The notes: generated by a model from the sequence alone, not told the origin. 64,000 nucleotides of DNA from Hydractinia symbiolongicarpus (GCF_029227915.1 NC_079879.1:18168001-18232000); one strand, 5' to 3'. Counted from the first letter of the stretch, positions 42,241-55,721 are shown. A program made the numbers and translations.

Positions 42241-44344
42241 AGGTGTTCCTTGTCTGTATGTACGTGTCAGGGTCGCTGCACTTGGTTCAGCAAAATCAAC
42301 GGTATTTTAAGTATTTACATAAAAATAAAACAACATCAATAACATTGATGACGTGGACAGGATGGATATTAAACAATATACAACAACCAAGATTAGTGCA
42401 TAATGTGGGCATTATTTTGAAAAACTAAGCAACTGTTGCTGCGTTACCTGGAACTAAAATAGTTTCCATATTTCTTGCAATTGCGTCTGTGTAATTAGAT
42501 AGTGCTCAGTATCATTTTCCTGGCCTTTTTTCGACAATGGAACACGACATAAGTGTGGCTAATAAATCATAAATATAGCTACATTTCCCTTCAATTATAT
42601 TTAAATTATTTATTAGAACTGCATAATTTTTTTTCTACATGCTTAACATTTCGGTAGACCGTACGTGCTACACGTGCTTACGCGAAGATATATTTTATGT
42701 TTCGGTATGGCTTAACTAATGGTCTTTACAATACATCAAGAACTGTCTTAAAGCAGTTGTTGGCAGGAAAAAAATTAGAACCAAGTCGACTTAACTCTGC
42801 TAAAAAAGAACTAATTCGTTAAGATGAAAATTTTAGCGCGAGATTAGTTTATAAAAGGACATACGATTTCCTGATAAAATAACAAGATTTGTTGATAAAC
42901 GCCTTCATGACACATTTTTTTTCAATTTTAAAAGTTCAATTAGTAGATAGATGATAGTTATATAGAGCTCATGTTTAACTGTCATAAAACTAAGTATGTC
43001 TATCATTTGGACTAAATTTGCCACATTTGGAGAATCATCTCTGCAAATAGACTTGGAAAAACCTAGGAATCCTTTTGTAGATGAAATTTTGTATAACCAA
43101 GTGAACACTTGAATTAATCCCAAGAATCTTTAGACACAGGTGCCAACTGTCAAATGTTTTAGATATATTAAGCCAGTATCAGTTAAAAGGAGAGAAAAGG
43201 CGATCGTACAACATTGCATCATTAAAAGATTACTCCATCTGTTATATTTCTTCGTTAAATTTAAAAGCTCCCTAAAAATCTATTTTTTATTTGATGCATT
43301 TAGCACTGTCAACTCTTCAGTGTGGTTGTTTTTGGATAATTAATCACTTTTAGTAATTGGGGCGTTTCTGTTGTTGTTATGGTGTCAAAGCTTGTTACTT
43401 CGACATTATTTAGTAATCATTTGTAATTTTTGGTTATAGATTCAAAAAATTTAAATTATTGAGATTCGAAGTTATGTACCTAATAACAGCTGTGTTTTGG
43501 TTCTGATGGTTCTTAACAAATTGTAGTATAAATAATAATAAAAATGATAATAATAATCAGTATTGTTGATGCCGAAAACCTTGTTGAGTTTAGCGAACCT
43601 GTGAGAAATAAAAAAAAGTGTAAAAGAAGCACGTGTAATAGTTTTAGATTTAAAAAAAAAGTTTTCATAAGTCATTATGACGTTAGGAGACAGAAATAAA
43701 CAACCCAGTTTTACGTTTAGTTTTGTCAAGTTATACTATAAATTCCGGTGAATTTGTTTCCAATGACAAGACTACGGCGAAGAGCAGCCTGCACCACTAG
43801 TCTAAGTTGCCATTACTAAACAATTCTTGTTGTATACGCTAACTTTTTTTTCATGCAAGATTAACCGATCCTTTTTATTAATAATGCGTTCACATTAATT
43901 GGAAAGCGGGGTTACCTTACACCGTTGCTACATATGTATTTCTAAATTAGCCATACACATGTGAGAGTCATTTTTCATTAATTTTCGAAATTAATGTTTT
44001 GCTATAGCTTCGTGGCACAAAAAATTGACATCTACAAAGTTTTTCTTTAAATATTTTCCCGTAACGAGCTAAAAAATCATTTTGATCGTCTCAAGATAGC
44101 TGTTACCAGTAAAAACAAAGAAGCAAAAAATGACTTTTTAATGAAAACTAATGATCTTGTACAATCATGACTGAAATTGTTTTTTGTTTTTTTACCGTTT
44201 AAATAATCCGTTCATACTAGAGCTTTGAAAAGTTAGATAGGACCAGGGCTTAAATGGCGATTTTTTGCAGTAGTGAAGATTTGGCGCAAGTAAACAACTA
44301 TCTAAAGCGCGTTAGCTAAATTCAGCGAGTTAGTTCGGCGATAG
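42241..44344. other. Noncoding stretch, no gene seen
   Basis: AT-rich; an AAT-type microsatellite is at about 43530-43560. No recognised coding sequence. Confidence 0.4.
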
Positions 44345-44435
44345 AAGCCAGCCACTCCGATTTGCCGAGATCTCGGTTAAATTTTTCAGGATCCTAGAAA
44401 GGTGGAATTAAAAATTTTTATGTGAACACATTGTA
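44345..44435. repeat. Hairpin-rich dispersed repeat, copy 4
   Basis: AGAAGCCAGCCACTCCGATTTGCCGAGATCTCGG followed by a T-rich spacer, GGTGGAATT and TATGTGAACACA matches the 4741-4830 part of copy 1. The right stem is lost. Confidence 0.45.
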
Positions 44436-46920
44436 ATGTAACTTAAGCGAAATGTTATTGGACACGTAATAAAAATTATTTTATTTGGTTAGCATTGTCT
44501 TTATTGTTCTTCGATTATGAGTCTGGCCACCGCGACAGGACTTTTCATATTTTAAAAAAAAAATCTCACGCCAGTTCGGTTTAGGATGCCCCCTAAGATG
44601 TTTTTTGGTAGAAATGCAATGTATTGATTCATTCATCTGTCAATTTTGTAATTGCACCTTTTAATAACTTTAATGACAACAAAATATGCACTTATACATA
44701 AATTGTTCATTTTCGTCGTTTTATACAAAGATGCAATGTGTGTTATAAGCCAGTCATCCGGTATAAAAAAATGTCTGGAAAACTCAGACATGATTTATCA
44801 TTCAAGTTTTTATTGTTCAAATCTATTGACAGCTTTTTTATTCACCCAGGCAGTTTATTAATTAGAGAAAAAAAACAGATCATTAGATTTAAAGTTCTTT
44901 TTAGTATCTGCTTTAATTAATTTTTCTTTTTGATGAATCATTTGTACACTTTGTATCATAATGTGGAGAAAAATTGAGTGCCGATCCATCGTTGAGGCAT
45001 ATTCTGGACCATAACACTCACTCAGTAACAAAACTAATGGTAGTTTAGTTGAACTTGGTGTGACAGCATGCTAAGCAAGTTCGTAAACCACATAGATCCT
45101 GGAGTTAATTAGCAGCAATAAGTTTAGTCTTGAAGAGATATTGTTTTAGGGTTCTATTTTTACCCTCAGAATACGCATCCATTTTTGAAGGCCCTTTTGA
45201 CACCTTTTATAAAACCTAGTCCTATGGCAGTCCAACTGTAGTGATGCTCTTACCCGGCTTCTAATTTATGTGATCTGTCATCTAAAGGTAAAAAGGAGTG
45301 TTTGGTCATACTTCTTGTCAATTTTTGTCAAATTCTTATACATTTCATGAAAGTTCGAGCTTAATTAATCAACTTTCGGTTAAGCAGGAACCCTTGCTTT
45401 TCAATTCCCAACGCTGGTTTTAAGCACAGCCATAAACTTTTTTCTATCCGTAGCAGAAATGATATGATGAGGAGGAGGAATCAATAAATGGTTTTATTCA
45501 TTATTTTTTCCATTAAATAGACTTCGGCTGAGGTTAACAGTATATGCATGTTGTGGCCACAGCGATTATTTATGCTGGCTTAACCGATAGAAAAATCTTT
45601 AGAAATTTAATAGATTTTTGTATTCATTGAAACTGTTATATCTCATAGGTAAAGAAGATGTTGGACAAAAGTGACGTTTTTTGAGGTGATAAAAATTTGG
45701 TACGACGAATTTTTTTGGGCAAATACATTTGCTTGATTTTGATCGTTTTACCATCTAAAAATAATTATGAAAAAGTTAATTTTGCAATAATGATTATGTA
45801 GCTAGACTCTAAAAAAGCCGGTTTGTTTGAAAGAATTAAAAGAAGAAAAAAGTTATAAAATAATTTTGTTTCTTTTCTTAATAAAAAAAGTAAACATTAA
45901 GGGCATCTAAAAGGATTGTAAATCTTCTTGTAAATAGGCTGTATTTGTCATTTCTAATTCAGAGTTTTGTTTAATCTAAATTTTCTCTAACTTATGAGTT
46001 TTACTGTCTAAAAAAATTTGTTCGATATTTTTTGTTCGAATAGGTATTTGCCAATCAGGTTATTGTTGTTGTTCAGTAATTGTTTGAACAGTCAGTTTTT
46101 GTAGCCTGTATCCATTTTTTTTTCAGATGTCATAATAACCCTAAAGATATTATGCGATGATATACAGCCAGCGATGAAGGTCTCACCATGCTGACGTCAG
46201 CAGCGAGGATCTCTCAATAAAAAAATAGACATAGTAACTGAGCGTTAGAAATTTAAGCATAGTGTAAACAAACATCTAGGCAGGAAGGAGGGGGAACAAA
46301 ATTAATCACAATTTTTTTTTAAATCAGCGATCACGATTTGGAGTGTGATTATCGCATAAGCCCCAAAGTTACGAAATATTTTGTTAGGTAGCTAATCAGT
46401 TAGTTATATAATTTATTCATCAGTGAATAAAAGATTATAATTACTGAGTTTTTTATTTTCCTTATAAATAGAGCTAGTCTATCTCGTGGTTTGCTTGCCT
46501 ATGTCTGCCATTTTGTTTTTTCTTGAGAAGCATTGCTGTTGTTGTGGGTAACGCGCATTGTTTAGCAAAAAAAAAGCCATGAACATTCCCTGGAAAAGCA
46601 GCTGAGTCATTTTTGATTTGCCCTTATATAATCGCATATCATAAATTTAAATTAAACTTGGAAAGACTTCAATTCGTTAAAGCTCCCCCTTGACAATCCA
46701 GTTTCCATAGTGGAGATACACTTGCATAATCGAAATCCGAAGAAAACTCAGAAATACAAAAAACAAGATTGTTGAAATCATGACAAAATAAATTGTTTCT
46801 TTCATAACTAGTTTTTGGTGTTTTTTTCGTCCTATCTAGTTAGGCAGCGCATATATTTTACAAGGATTATATATTACTTTCCAACACATTGAGAAATATC
46901 AAAGCTTAGTATTAACCAGC
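44436..46920. other. Noncoding stretch, no gene seen
   Basis: AT-rich; scattered short open frames only, and no repeats recognised. Confidence 0.4.
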
Positions 46921-46990
46921 TCGTCCCCAGGCCCATTTTTCTCTTTCTGACAATCTCGGACGGCGAGAAGAAATGACCCTGGGTCACACT
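46921..46990 (+). mobile_element. Short inverted-repeat MITE, copy 1
   Basis: Starts AGCTCGTCCCCAGGCCCATT and ends GAAGAAATGACCCTGGGTC; the ends are imperfect inverted repeats of the (A)CCTCGTTCCCAGGG type. It matches the reverse complement of 47630-47702 throughout, including the GACGGCG(A/C)GAAGAAATGACC block. Confidence 0.65.
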
Positions 46991-47629
46991 GGTCAGTTCT
47001 GCTATCTGATTGGTTTCTCAAGTTTCCGTTAATTATGAAGATAAATTAATTTATGCGTAAAAAATTGATTAATAACAGAAAAAAAAGCTTCAACTTAGGT
47101 TTATAGAGGTTTATGTCAGCAATAAGTCGCCTGCAAGACAAAAATGGAATTAGAAAGACTGCATGTTCCTGAAAAAATACTAAAAACTTAACTAGCTATA
47201 GCTAGGCATCTTCAGTGTAATTCTAATCACAAAACCCTCTGATAATTCTGTGGCTAGCTAAAAGTACTTTCACTTTTAACTATAATATAAAATAAAGATA
47301 GCTAAAAATCATAACTACCTTGGTTTGCACAACCTTTGTAGCTACAAAAGTACGTCTTAGGCCTTTGCTAGCTAGCTAGCTATAGATGGCTGAAAACTTT
47401 AAAATAAATATATATTTAAAATTTGTATGTAGCCAAAAAAAAGCGAAGGCTACACTGCAATCATATTTTCTCGAAGCAAAAACTCCAAACACTTTAGCTA
47501 ACTTGTTTCTGATTAAAAATAAAACATAAATTATTGCAATACAGTGTTCTCGGCGGTCCGCATCCAATTCTTAACAAAATGACCAAATTTTGAAAAAAAA
47601 TCAGCACGAATCGTGCTGATTTTAACCAG
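46991..47629. other. Spacer between two inverted MITE copies
   Basis: AT-rich, with GCTAGCTAGCTAGC at about 47368 and a small hairpin, AATCAGCACGA/TCGTGCTGATT, at 47600-47621 beside the second MITE. Confidence 0.4.
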
Positions 47630-47702
47630 CCTCGCCCAGGGTCATTTCTTCGCGCCGTCTTGGACATCGAAAAAGCGAAAAATTGCCCTGGGAACGAGGT
47701 TG
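47630..47702 (-). mobile_element. Short inverted-repeat MITE, copy 2
   Basis: CCTCGCCCAGGGTCATTTCT at the left and TTGCCCTGGGAACGAGGTTG at the right are inverted repeats. Orientation is opposite to 46921-46990. A solitary end of the same type (CCCAGGGAACGAGGTTGG) lies at 4575-4594. Confidence 0.7.
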
Positions 47703-48631
47703 TAGTATTAAGAAGTATTAAGAATATGAGTATTGTAGTATTAAGAATATCAAGAAAACCCCGCGGTTTTAACACTCGCCCTGAATAAAATATAGATAAA
47801 ATTATCTTTTATGCTCTGGTTCTGGAAATTTACGTTCAATAGATCACCGTTTGTGGGATCTACCTATTTTTAAATTGTTATCAGGAATTTACAGCCATTA
47901 AAAATCAAGTCCTAACATTGTAGAAGCGGATTTTTTGCCTTCATCCTGTGACAGCAAATATTTTCTTACAAAAATGCATGTTTTAATTTTAAATTTTATT
48001 TTTCAAAATACACTTTATCAAAAAAGATTGATGCCAAAGAATGTCAAAAATTTACCTTGCTACTAACTTGGAGTATTAGCCTAATTTTTTAGGGAGAAAA
48101 AAATTAAAGCTCCATATCCACTCTCGTGAACTTTAATTTGTTTAGACGAAGAATTGGACTTTTTGTGAAGCACGGGAAACAACTAAACTGATACATTTAT
48201 TTCTCCGTAAAGTGTAATGATTAAATTACAACAATTAAAAATCTAAGCAGGTTTCCAGCCGTCTGAAATGAAGTGGTGTAGCCCGATACATAGATGTTTA
48301 GCTATGTAGCGATTCTTTTATATTAAAGATGATTTACATCAAAAAGACATTAGGGAGAAATGGGGTTAATTCTGTGAAGCATCATTATTGTTAGAATAGG
48401 TGTTTTGAACTGAGTTGTTCTTTACACACACTTTACAGGTGTGACCGTCCACGTGACTTCGGGGAATAATGAGAGCAAATGATTTATTTATATATTCATC
48501 CAGAATTGCACGAAATAATCGTGAACCAACGTGTCAAGAAACAAAAAGAATTAGCATATACGTCTAATTCTTGCTTTAAAAAGTAAACCCATACAGTCTT
48601 TTCTCCTTCCTGTTTTTTCTAACAACAATAG
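47703..48631. other. Noncoding stretch, no gene seen
   Basis: AT-rich; nothing recognised. Confidence 0.35.
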
Positions 48632-48857
48632 GAAACAAAAACTGGCCATAATTGTTAAAGATCTTCGAGCCATGTCTAAATGTGAAACAAATTCTGTCAC
48701 GTCTTCAAAACGTGACAAAAAAGATCATGAGACGTGCCTAAAAATGTCTAGCGCCAATCAGCGTTATCATTTTTTTCAATTTCTCCATGACAACATTTAT
48801 TGTGCAGTTCCGGTGGCAAGATTAATTTATATTGTTATGAAAAAATTAATTTATTAA
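48632..48857 (+). CDS. Possible terminal exon, unidentified
   Basis: After an acceptor-like TTTTTTCTAACAACAATAG, one frame is open for 74 codons to a stop at 48855-48857, starting K-Q-K-L-A-I-I-V-K-D-L and continuing Ser/Lys-rich. The ATG at 48672 is internal to it. No upstream exon or domain was recognised. Confidence 0.25.
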
Positions 48858-50531
48858 ATATCGGCCCAACCAAAAAATTTCCCATTCTGTACATTCACTT
48901 ACTTTATGGTTTCTTTTAATATACCGTTAGTTTTAACAAATCGCAAATAAAAGTTCTTATTGCCAACAGCATGGTTTTCTAAAAATGATTTTGACTGAAT
49001 ATTTTACATTCTAAGTGTACTCATTTTCGTTGAGATGATTTATTTTGAGATACAGTGTGTATTTCATTGCAACATTACAACATTATTTCAGTAGAAAGTA
49101 CAATCAGGAAAACCATCCGAATACGTTGACAATCTAAAAGAGAAATAAATATAGATGAAATTGAATGTAATAGATGTAACCAAAGTATTGAACTAACTTA
49201 ATGAGGTATGCTTAAAGGGGACCTCCCACCTCCAGAAAAACTTTTTATCGAAAATAAATCTGGTGTTGGTGAAGAATTCAATAATTGTTAGTTCTTTTCT
49301 GATCGTGTATCTCCAAAAAAAGCCAAAACATTTTATTATATTTTTCCTTTTCTCATCACATTCCCACGCTGTTTTGAAAGCGCTGCACTCATTTGCTTAC
49401 GTAGGTTATGATTTACGGAGACGAAAAATATGGTGAACAAGTGTGAGAGAAAAACAACGCAAATTTTTTTCAGCTTCTTTATTGGGAAATTATTTCCAGA
49501 TGTAGAATTTTTTCCGTTTTTCTAAAAGTTGTTTTAAACGTTTCGTTCTATTTTGATATGAGGTGTGGCATTATGAAATTGTTGCTCACTGGACGGTACT
49601 GTAGCAAATAGCCAGAAGACCCATTTTTCTTAACACCGGGAAATCTGAATAGTTAGGATAACAAAAATTACGCTGGGTCGTAAACAAATTCTCTGTGGCC
49701 AAAATACTGACCATGCTATTTTATTGGTTACTTCCATTGCTCTTTCTTCACATGTTCATTATTGCCAATCCTTTCTTATATATATATTTAATGTTTTCAC
49801 GGAGAATGGTCTCACCCATCCGAACAAACATAATTAATTAACAATTAATTTTCCGGGGTTTACTCTGACAAAGCATTTTGTGTTTATTTGTTTGAGTTTA
49901 AGCTTTTGTATGAGAGAAACCCATTTTAATACTATCGAATAAAGCTTAGTTAACTAGACGATGCAGCAGAAGGAGCTGTAGGTCCATGGCTCACTGAAAC
50001 AATATTTGTGAATATTATCCTTTAGTAGTCAGCCGCGTTACACATTGTAGTCTTCAGCCTTCAACTAGCTAGTCACTTTTCAACTGGATTAAACCTGATG
50101 ATATGAGCTGCCACCACTGTAAAAATCCTTGAGATTGTAGGCACTTCATTAAAGCAAAACAGTTAGCAAACCTTTTACTGAAGCACATAAGCAAAAACAT
50201 TTGATAAAGCAAGTTTCAGATTTTCTTCTGACATCTTCTGTGGGAACAACCTCTTCGTTCGGTTCGTTTTTCTGAGAAAAGTACATAGCTACATAGCCGG
50301 CCATTTTGTACAAAGCGCACTTATTGACATTTTTAGCTGACTTTTTATTCAACTGCTCGGTCAAAACTTACTTCTTCTAGTAAACAAAAAAACATGCTAC
50401 CATTTGGTGCAAAAAATACCAGTCATACTTCTGACTGTCATACTTACGCTGATTTTATATAATTTTTTTTTAGATCGAAATTTTGAGAATCTTGATAATT
50501 CTGTTGGTAAACTTCGTGTAGCAAACGTGCT
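48858..50531. other. Noncoding stretch; GGGGACCTCCCACC start at 49216
   Basis: Sequence from AAAGGGGACCTCCCACCTCC onward (49213-49450) has the look of an interspersed repeat end, but no second copy is in this window. A minus-strand frame at 50149-50364 (71 codons, with K-M-A-G-Y-V-A-M-Y) begins near a GTAAGT and may be an exon or a transposon fragment. Confidence 0.25.
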
Positions 50532-50729
50532 TCACAATTTCTCTTTTTTTTTTTTGAAGCGCAAGTGTACATCATGAAGAATATTTGAAATCGAAAACTC
50601 TACATCGAAAATCCGATGTAGCGTTCTCATGCTCATTTCCTTTTTATAACGTTGAAAAATCAATTTTAAGATATCGTCATAAGGCAAGCCATGATAAAAA
50701 TAATAGGAAATGTCTCTTTCAATATCCAT
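50532..50729 (-). pseudogene. HTH fragment of a DDE/integrase-type transposase
   Basis: This 65-aa frame has I-S-Y-Y-F-Y-H-G-L-P-Y-D-D-I-L and M-S-M-R-T-L-H-R-I. It resembles the 'G-[FY]-x-x-x-E-I-L ... S-x-R-T-L-[KR]-R' DNA-binding head found before integrase-like DDE domains in many cnidarian transposon proteins. No catalytic domain follows, and the end is Lys-rich and low in complexity. Confidence 0.4.
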
Positions 50730-50927
50730 CTCTAAAATGAAAGAACACGAGCAATCAAATTAAAATGATATATTACTAACGAAAGCACATAAACCAACCT
50801 TTCGATTTCAAATATTCTTCTTCTTGATGTACAATCGCGTTTCAAAAATCTTGTCAATCATTATGGAATGCCGGAAAAACTGTTTAAAAAACATAACTAA
50901 AAGCCCCATTATACCGCGCAATACAAC

Positions 50928-51020
50928 CTCATTTCCAGGGGTTTTTACCTTTTAACATTAAAACCGGCAGCGATAAAAAAACCTGGTATAGACTGGTGAG
51001 TTCTGTGATGCGATTGGTTT
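50928..51020 (+). repeat. Relative of the short MITE family
   Basis: ACAACCTCATTTCCAGGGG at the left, then CTGGTATAGACTGGTGAGTTC and GATGCGATTGGTTT. The latter matches the flank of MITE copy 1 (ACTGGTCAGTTCTGCTATCTGATTGGTTT, 46991-47020). The shared unit is therefore larger than the MITE itself. Confidence 0.45.
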
Positions 51021-54003
51021 ACATCCAGCATAGATAATTCGTTCACGCGTCATAATATACGTAACAATTTACTATAAAGATGGCGGATTTTGTTACAAAA
51101 CATTGAAACAGAAGAGAGTTCCGGATTATGAGAAATGTTCACAAATATTGACCAATAATCGGTGAGCCAAACAATAAATAGTTTTATCAAAAAATGGTTT
51201 TTGGGCTTCCATTTGGGTCTGAAAACACCACAAAAAGGATTTGCAGCTAAATGAAATTATCCACAAGACATATTTTGCTTAAAATCCTAAAAGTGTGCTA
51301 ACCAAAAAAAAATGTTAAGTAACTAGCTATGTAACACATGTAAGTATTAAACAAGTAGATTAATCTTTAACCACTTAGGCCAGACATTAGATTGCTAAGG
51401 CCTTTCTTGATCACAAGTTTCTCAGATGGTTGTTGTTAGCACCTTATTTTACCAATACAGTTCTGGAAATGTAAACCAGCTGAAGGAAGGGCAGGGATCG
51501 TAGCGTAAATATAAGCGTAAATAAGGACTGAAGTTTGCTGAGCAAGAAGATGTTTAATTTTTGACACAATTTTAGACCTAGTCTTATCAACTGGGTTGTT
51601 TATGAAAAATTATTTTAACTTAGCTAGCTATCTAGCTTTGATTTTATTTCCTTATTTAATATGTAACTAGCTAGCTAGATGCCACAATCTAAGACTTACA
51701 CTTTTTCCCCAAGAAGACTTGTTAAATATAAAAACTAGCCAGCTAAATCGAGCCTAGGTTGTCTTCTTGTATCAATATATCCCAACAAAATCAGCTTTAT
51801 CTAATCACACGTCACCACATTTTGTTAATAAATAATGCTTCTTAAAAGAATTCCTCACTATAAAATATAATTTCAGGGTGAACAAATAATAACTTGGTTT
51901 GAAATAAAACTTTTAAAAGCCAAGCGTTGAAAAACGTAAACAACCAAACGACATCGTCCTCGCCATGTGCATGTGAAGAACGAGGACTCGATCAAGTTGC
52001 TTTTACTAGCTGCAGAAATTATAACAGCGAGACAAATCATTAATTGATTGATATCTTAGGCGGTTGTCTAGTTGAGCGATTGCAGTGCTTCTATAGCTTA
52101 AATAGGAGCTTTAAATGCGCTAGGACCCCCTTCGCAGGACCCTTGTTGATAGCAGCACCAATATAGGAACTGAATAGGCTAGTCTGGGTAAATAATTACA
52201 ACAATATTTATAGTAACCAATATACTGGTTATGAAAAGCAGCCTGTACCAGGGTCTTGTTTAGCCGTCAAATAAGCGCTTGCGGCTTTGACATAGGCAAC
52301 AAACCTGCTGAGGATGCTGCGCAATAGTCAATGTCCTACTGCGCAGTGGACTGAATTCTAGTGCGCAGTGGATCTATGAATACTGCGCAATAGAATTGTT
52401 TTTACTGCGCAGTAGTGATCTATTTCTGCTGCTCGACAATAGTGGCAGATATAGCCACCGTATTTTTCGTTATAATTGCTATATTTTCCCTACAAGGGTT
52501 ATGTTTAAGTAATCTAAATTTTGCACAATTCGCAGAATTGTTTCTTCCGCATATTTTTCCTTTTGTGTATATAACACCAGGAATGTATTAAAAAACGTTC
52601 TCCAACGCAGATAATATTTAATTAGCTTTTTTATTAACAGGGCCATGGTAAGTTTTCTAAGAAAAAACACGTCCATGGAGCTAAACATGCTCCAAAAAGA
52701 TCAGAAATATGCATCATTGCTGCTGCTGTTGCTTTCTCTTCTTCACACGAACCTTCATTTGTCTCGAAGGTTCATGGTTGCTTGAGGAAATTATATAATT
52801 TTATATATATAATACATTTTATGTACATTTAAACATTTACAAAATTTTACTACTCTTCCAACACTTGTTTATATGTACAGTTGACCGCCAGCGAAAGTTT
52901 TAAAAAAATGTATCGCTAGTGACGCATTTTATTCCAAAATTTATGGACAAGCTTTATGACGCCTTCAAGTTTACCATGGTGCAAGAAAACGGTTATCGTC
53001 GAGGGCAACCCCCTGCAATTTGAAGTCTCTAGATTATCAGAAAATAGCTTTCTCAGCCTTATTGGTCTATTCTCCATTAGGTTTTTAACCAACTAACTTT
53101 GCAGCCACACATGAGAGAGACCTTTAGCTTGATCTTACTGTTATTATATAAAATTATTATATAAAATCGCTCTGTTTTAGTATTCAGTTTAGATCTTTTT
53201 GGCTGTAAAGTAAACCACACTCTGGAAATTAGAAACATATCAGTAAAATTAATATTTGACCACCACCATCAATCTGAATAATTTTTTCCTAGATGAGGTA
53301 TAGGCTTTTGGTTGAGATGAAGTTTAAGCTAGAATATATTTTTCTTTCTAATTCTGGCAAGAGCTTCGACGGAAAATTGTTTATTTGTTTGGAATCTGGG
53401 AAATATTTGAATCTGTTTAGTAATTTTAAGTACTGTTATCCTTAACGTTGTGTAACATAGAAGAATGCCTTAATAAAATTTGATCTCTTATAATAAAAAT
53501 AGATCATCATTATCACTGTTCATTTATTAGAAATACTTGTAGTCTTATCAACTACTTTCAAATCGTGGTCTGTTTTTCCTTTTCTTCCTAAACACGTGTC
53601 TTTCATAAGAAGTACGTGACAGCTCAATTCCTTTGCTACAATTAAGGCAACCAAAAAGGGACGTAATTAAATTTGGAAACGAGCGCGGTAAAACTTATAA
53701 TTAAGCAATGTACAATCGTTTCATAATCTGAATTATTTACTGACAAACGTTTAGCAAAATTGACAATATTGTTAATGTATTTTAATTGGCTGTTTTTATT
53801 GGCTAACAGACCTTGACAATGGGCCAGTAATTTCTAGCATTCGAATTTTTTTACACTATCCTATTTCCTCGTGGAATTATAATTGAATTTTCTAGATGTA
53901 AAAACAGTTTTCTTGTATAATGTTTCGACATAAAAATAAGATGTGAGGACTAGTTACGGCAAAAAACTAAGTTTCCCTCAGAAAATATATTTAACTTGAA
54001 AAA
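51021..54003. other. Noncoding stretch with a TGCGCA cluster
   Basis: Five TGCGCA palindromes, most inside ACTGCGCA(A/G)T, lie at 52318, 52340, 52362, 52384 and 52406. The start-to-start spacing is exactly 22 each time. CTAGCTAG-type repeats occur near 51630-51680. No gene was recognised. Confidence 0.5.
52318..52411. repeat. 22-bp-spaced TGCGCA array
   Basis: TGCGCA occurs five times at exact 22-base intervals while the sequence between copies has diverged. It is probably an old 22-bp tandem repeat in which only the TGCGCA core and adjacent bases remain alike. Confidence 0.65.
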
Positions 54004-54529
54004 CTGGTTGTTAGCCCGTAGAAAATTTCACGCGGGGGCACTTGTTTCCTGCATCGTTATTTCGGGTATCATTGTCCGCCTGTTGACACGAAGTAATGAA
54101 ATTTACTTAGACAGGGGTTATAGGTTCGATTATAATAGCGTTTTCTATTACAAAACCCCCAGTTTTTAATTTGGTATACAGACAGACAGATGGACGGACG
54201 GACGTTCCAAATAAAAACAGAGAATGCAAGTTATCACAACTCAGTCACATGTACTACACAGAACACCTTGTTATTTTTTTGCAGAATAAGTTTCTGTGAA
54301 AGTTCCAAAATTAATGGTAACTTCGGATTAAGTAAAAAGCACAGGTTTAACTCTCTTGCTACCTCGTCATAACAAAAACAGCCATCAAGCCTGCTCAAAC
54401 ATGCAGCTGAAAGTTTACATAACAGTTAAAAAATAAAGAAAGAGCAAAAAAGGTGAGAGCTTTATCATGGTAAGCCATGTTGCTAACATTGAGAAGGAGC
54501 GTTGCCCACGGGTGTTATTAATATAGAGA
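54004..54529 (-). mobile_element. Degenerate Helitron
   Basis: On the minus strand it starts TCTCTATATTAATAACACCC, contains a GTCCGTCCATCTGTCTGTCTG tract and ends with a GCGTGAAATTTTCTACGGGC near-hairpin, then TAACAACCAG (CCAG in place of CTAG). The organisation matches the short units at 16850-17420. Confidence 0.5.
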
Positions 54530-55502
54530 TGTGAACGAAGAAGAAGTTATAAGCTATATTAAATTATTTATACAATCCAAAGGACTGTGTGTTTGGTTTA
54601 GCCTTTCGTCGTCGTAAGAGATGTTAGTCTATTCCTGCATGTATAACACGAACCTTACTCTGTTTTTATTCCCGCGGACTCACTTTTTCGAAACTTTTTT
54701 TTCTCTTATTGACTAGTGGTGCATTGCTTGCTTTGAGGTCAATTGTTTTCTTCCTAAAGTCTTCAGGAACCGTCTTAAAGCCAGTCATACAAAGAAAGAC
54801 AGCACAAGCAAGATTGAACCGTTATGAAATGAGAATATGATCCATTTTAAAGTCTTCATAAATGTGTTTGTAACTTTGTGATTTTATAGAAGTCAAAAAT
54901 CTTACCTGAATTACAAGATATGTGGAACCTAGCTGACATTTTGGCTGACTGTTATAATTGACAAGCAAAATTTCATGCATATTCAGGGCCAGCAGATCGA
55001 TGCTTCATTACTGTTGTTGCCGTTACATAGCGAACATTCTAAAGTTGTTTTTAGCAAAAATGTGTTAGAGGTCATACCAGCAAACCTCTCTCTATCTCCG
55101 TTTTAAGGGGCTGAGATTTTACCCAAGGGCAACGTGGCTAGCTGCTTTTGAATATAGCTGTCTAGTCAAGTTTGTGGTCTTTTCGTTCTAAAGAGAAATC
55201 GGGTGTATATTAGATTGTTATTGCAAACTTTTGTTTCCACAAAGGTATTTGGTATTAAATAAAGTGTATATTTCATTTACAAGAAATGTCGTTTACGGAA
55301 CCTATGTAATTGATATCTTGGCATTTATTGGAAAACTGAAATGCAAAGGCAATTTCATGTGTAAAGTTATGTTGGTGTTCGCAGTTGGGTTAGAATTCTA
55401 TTTAATGTCAATCCTGCGCCATAACACGCGGTCTATCATAAGTCCATTGTAATACTCTGCTTCGTGTTTTGCCGCAACGTTTCATGCTATTTTTGTAATC
55501 TA
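54530..55502. other. Noncoding stretch, no gene seen
   Basis: AT-rich; the frame at 55231-55452 has no recognisable features. Confidence 0.35.
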
Positions 55503-55721
55503 CAGTAGAGTCTCCATAACTCGAACAGCCACGGGGAAAAGGAAATCGTTCGAGTTATGGAGACATTCGAGTTGTAGAGGTTTTCAACTTTTAGCGCAAT
55601 ATCCTCCCTTTACGTGAACCAGCTGGATAAAAACGTTATATTTAATCTTAAGTCTAACTTTAAGGGGGCTATTAGGTTAATGAAAGTCAAAACAATACAC
55701 TTTTAATGAATTTTTTAATGT

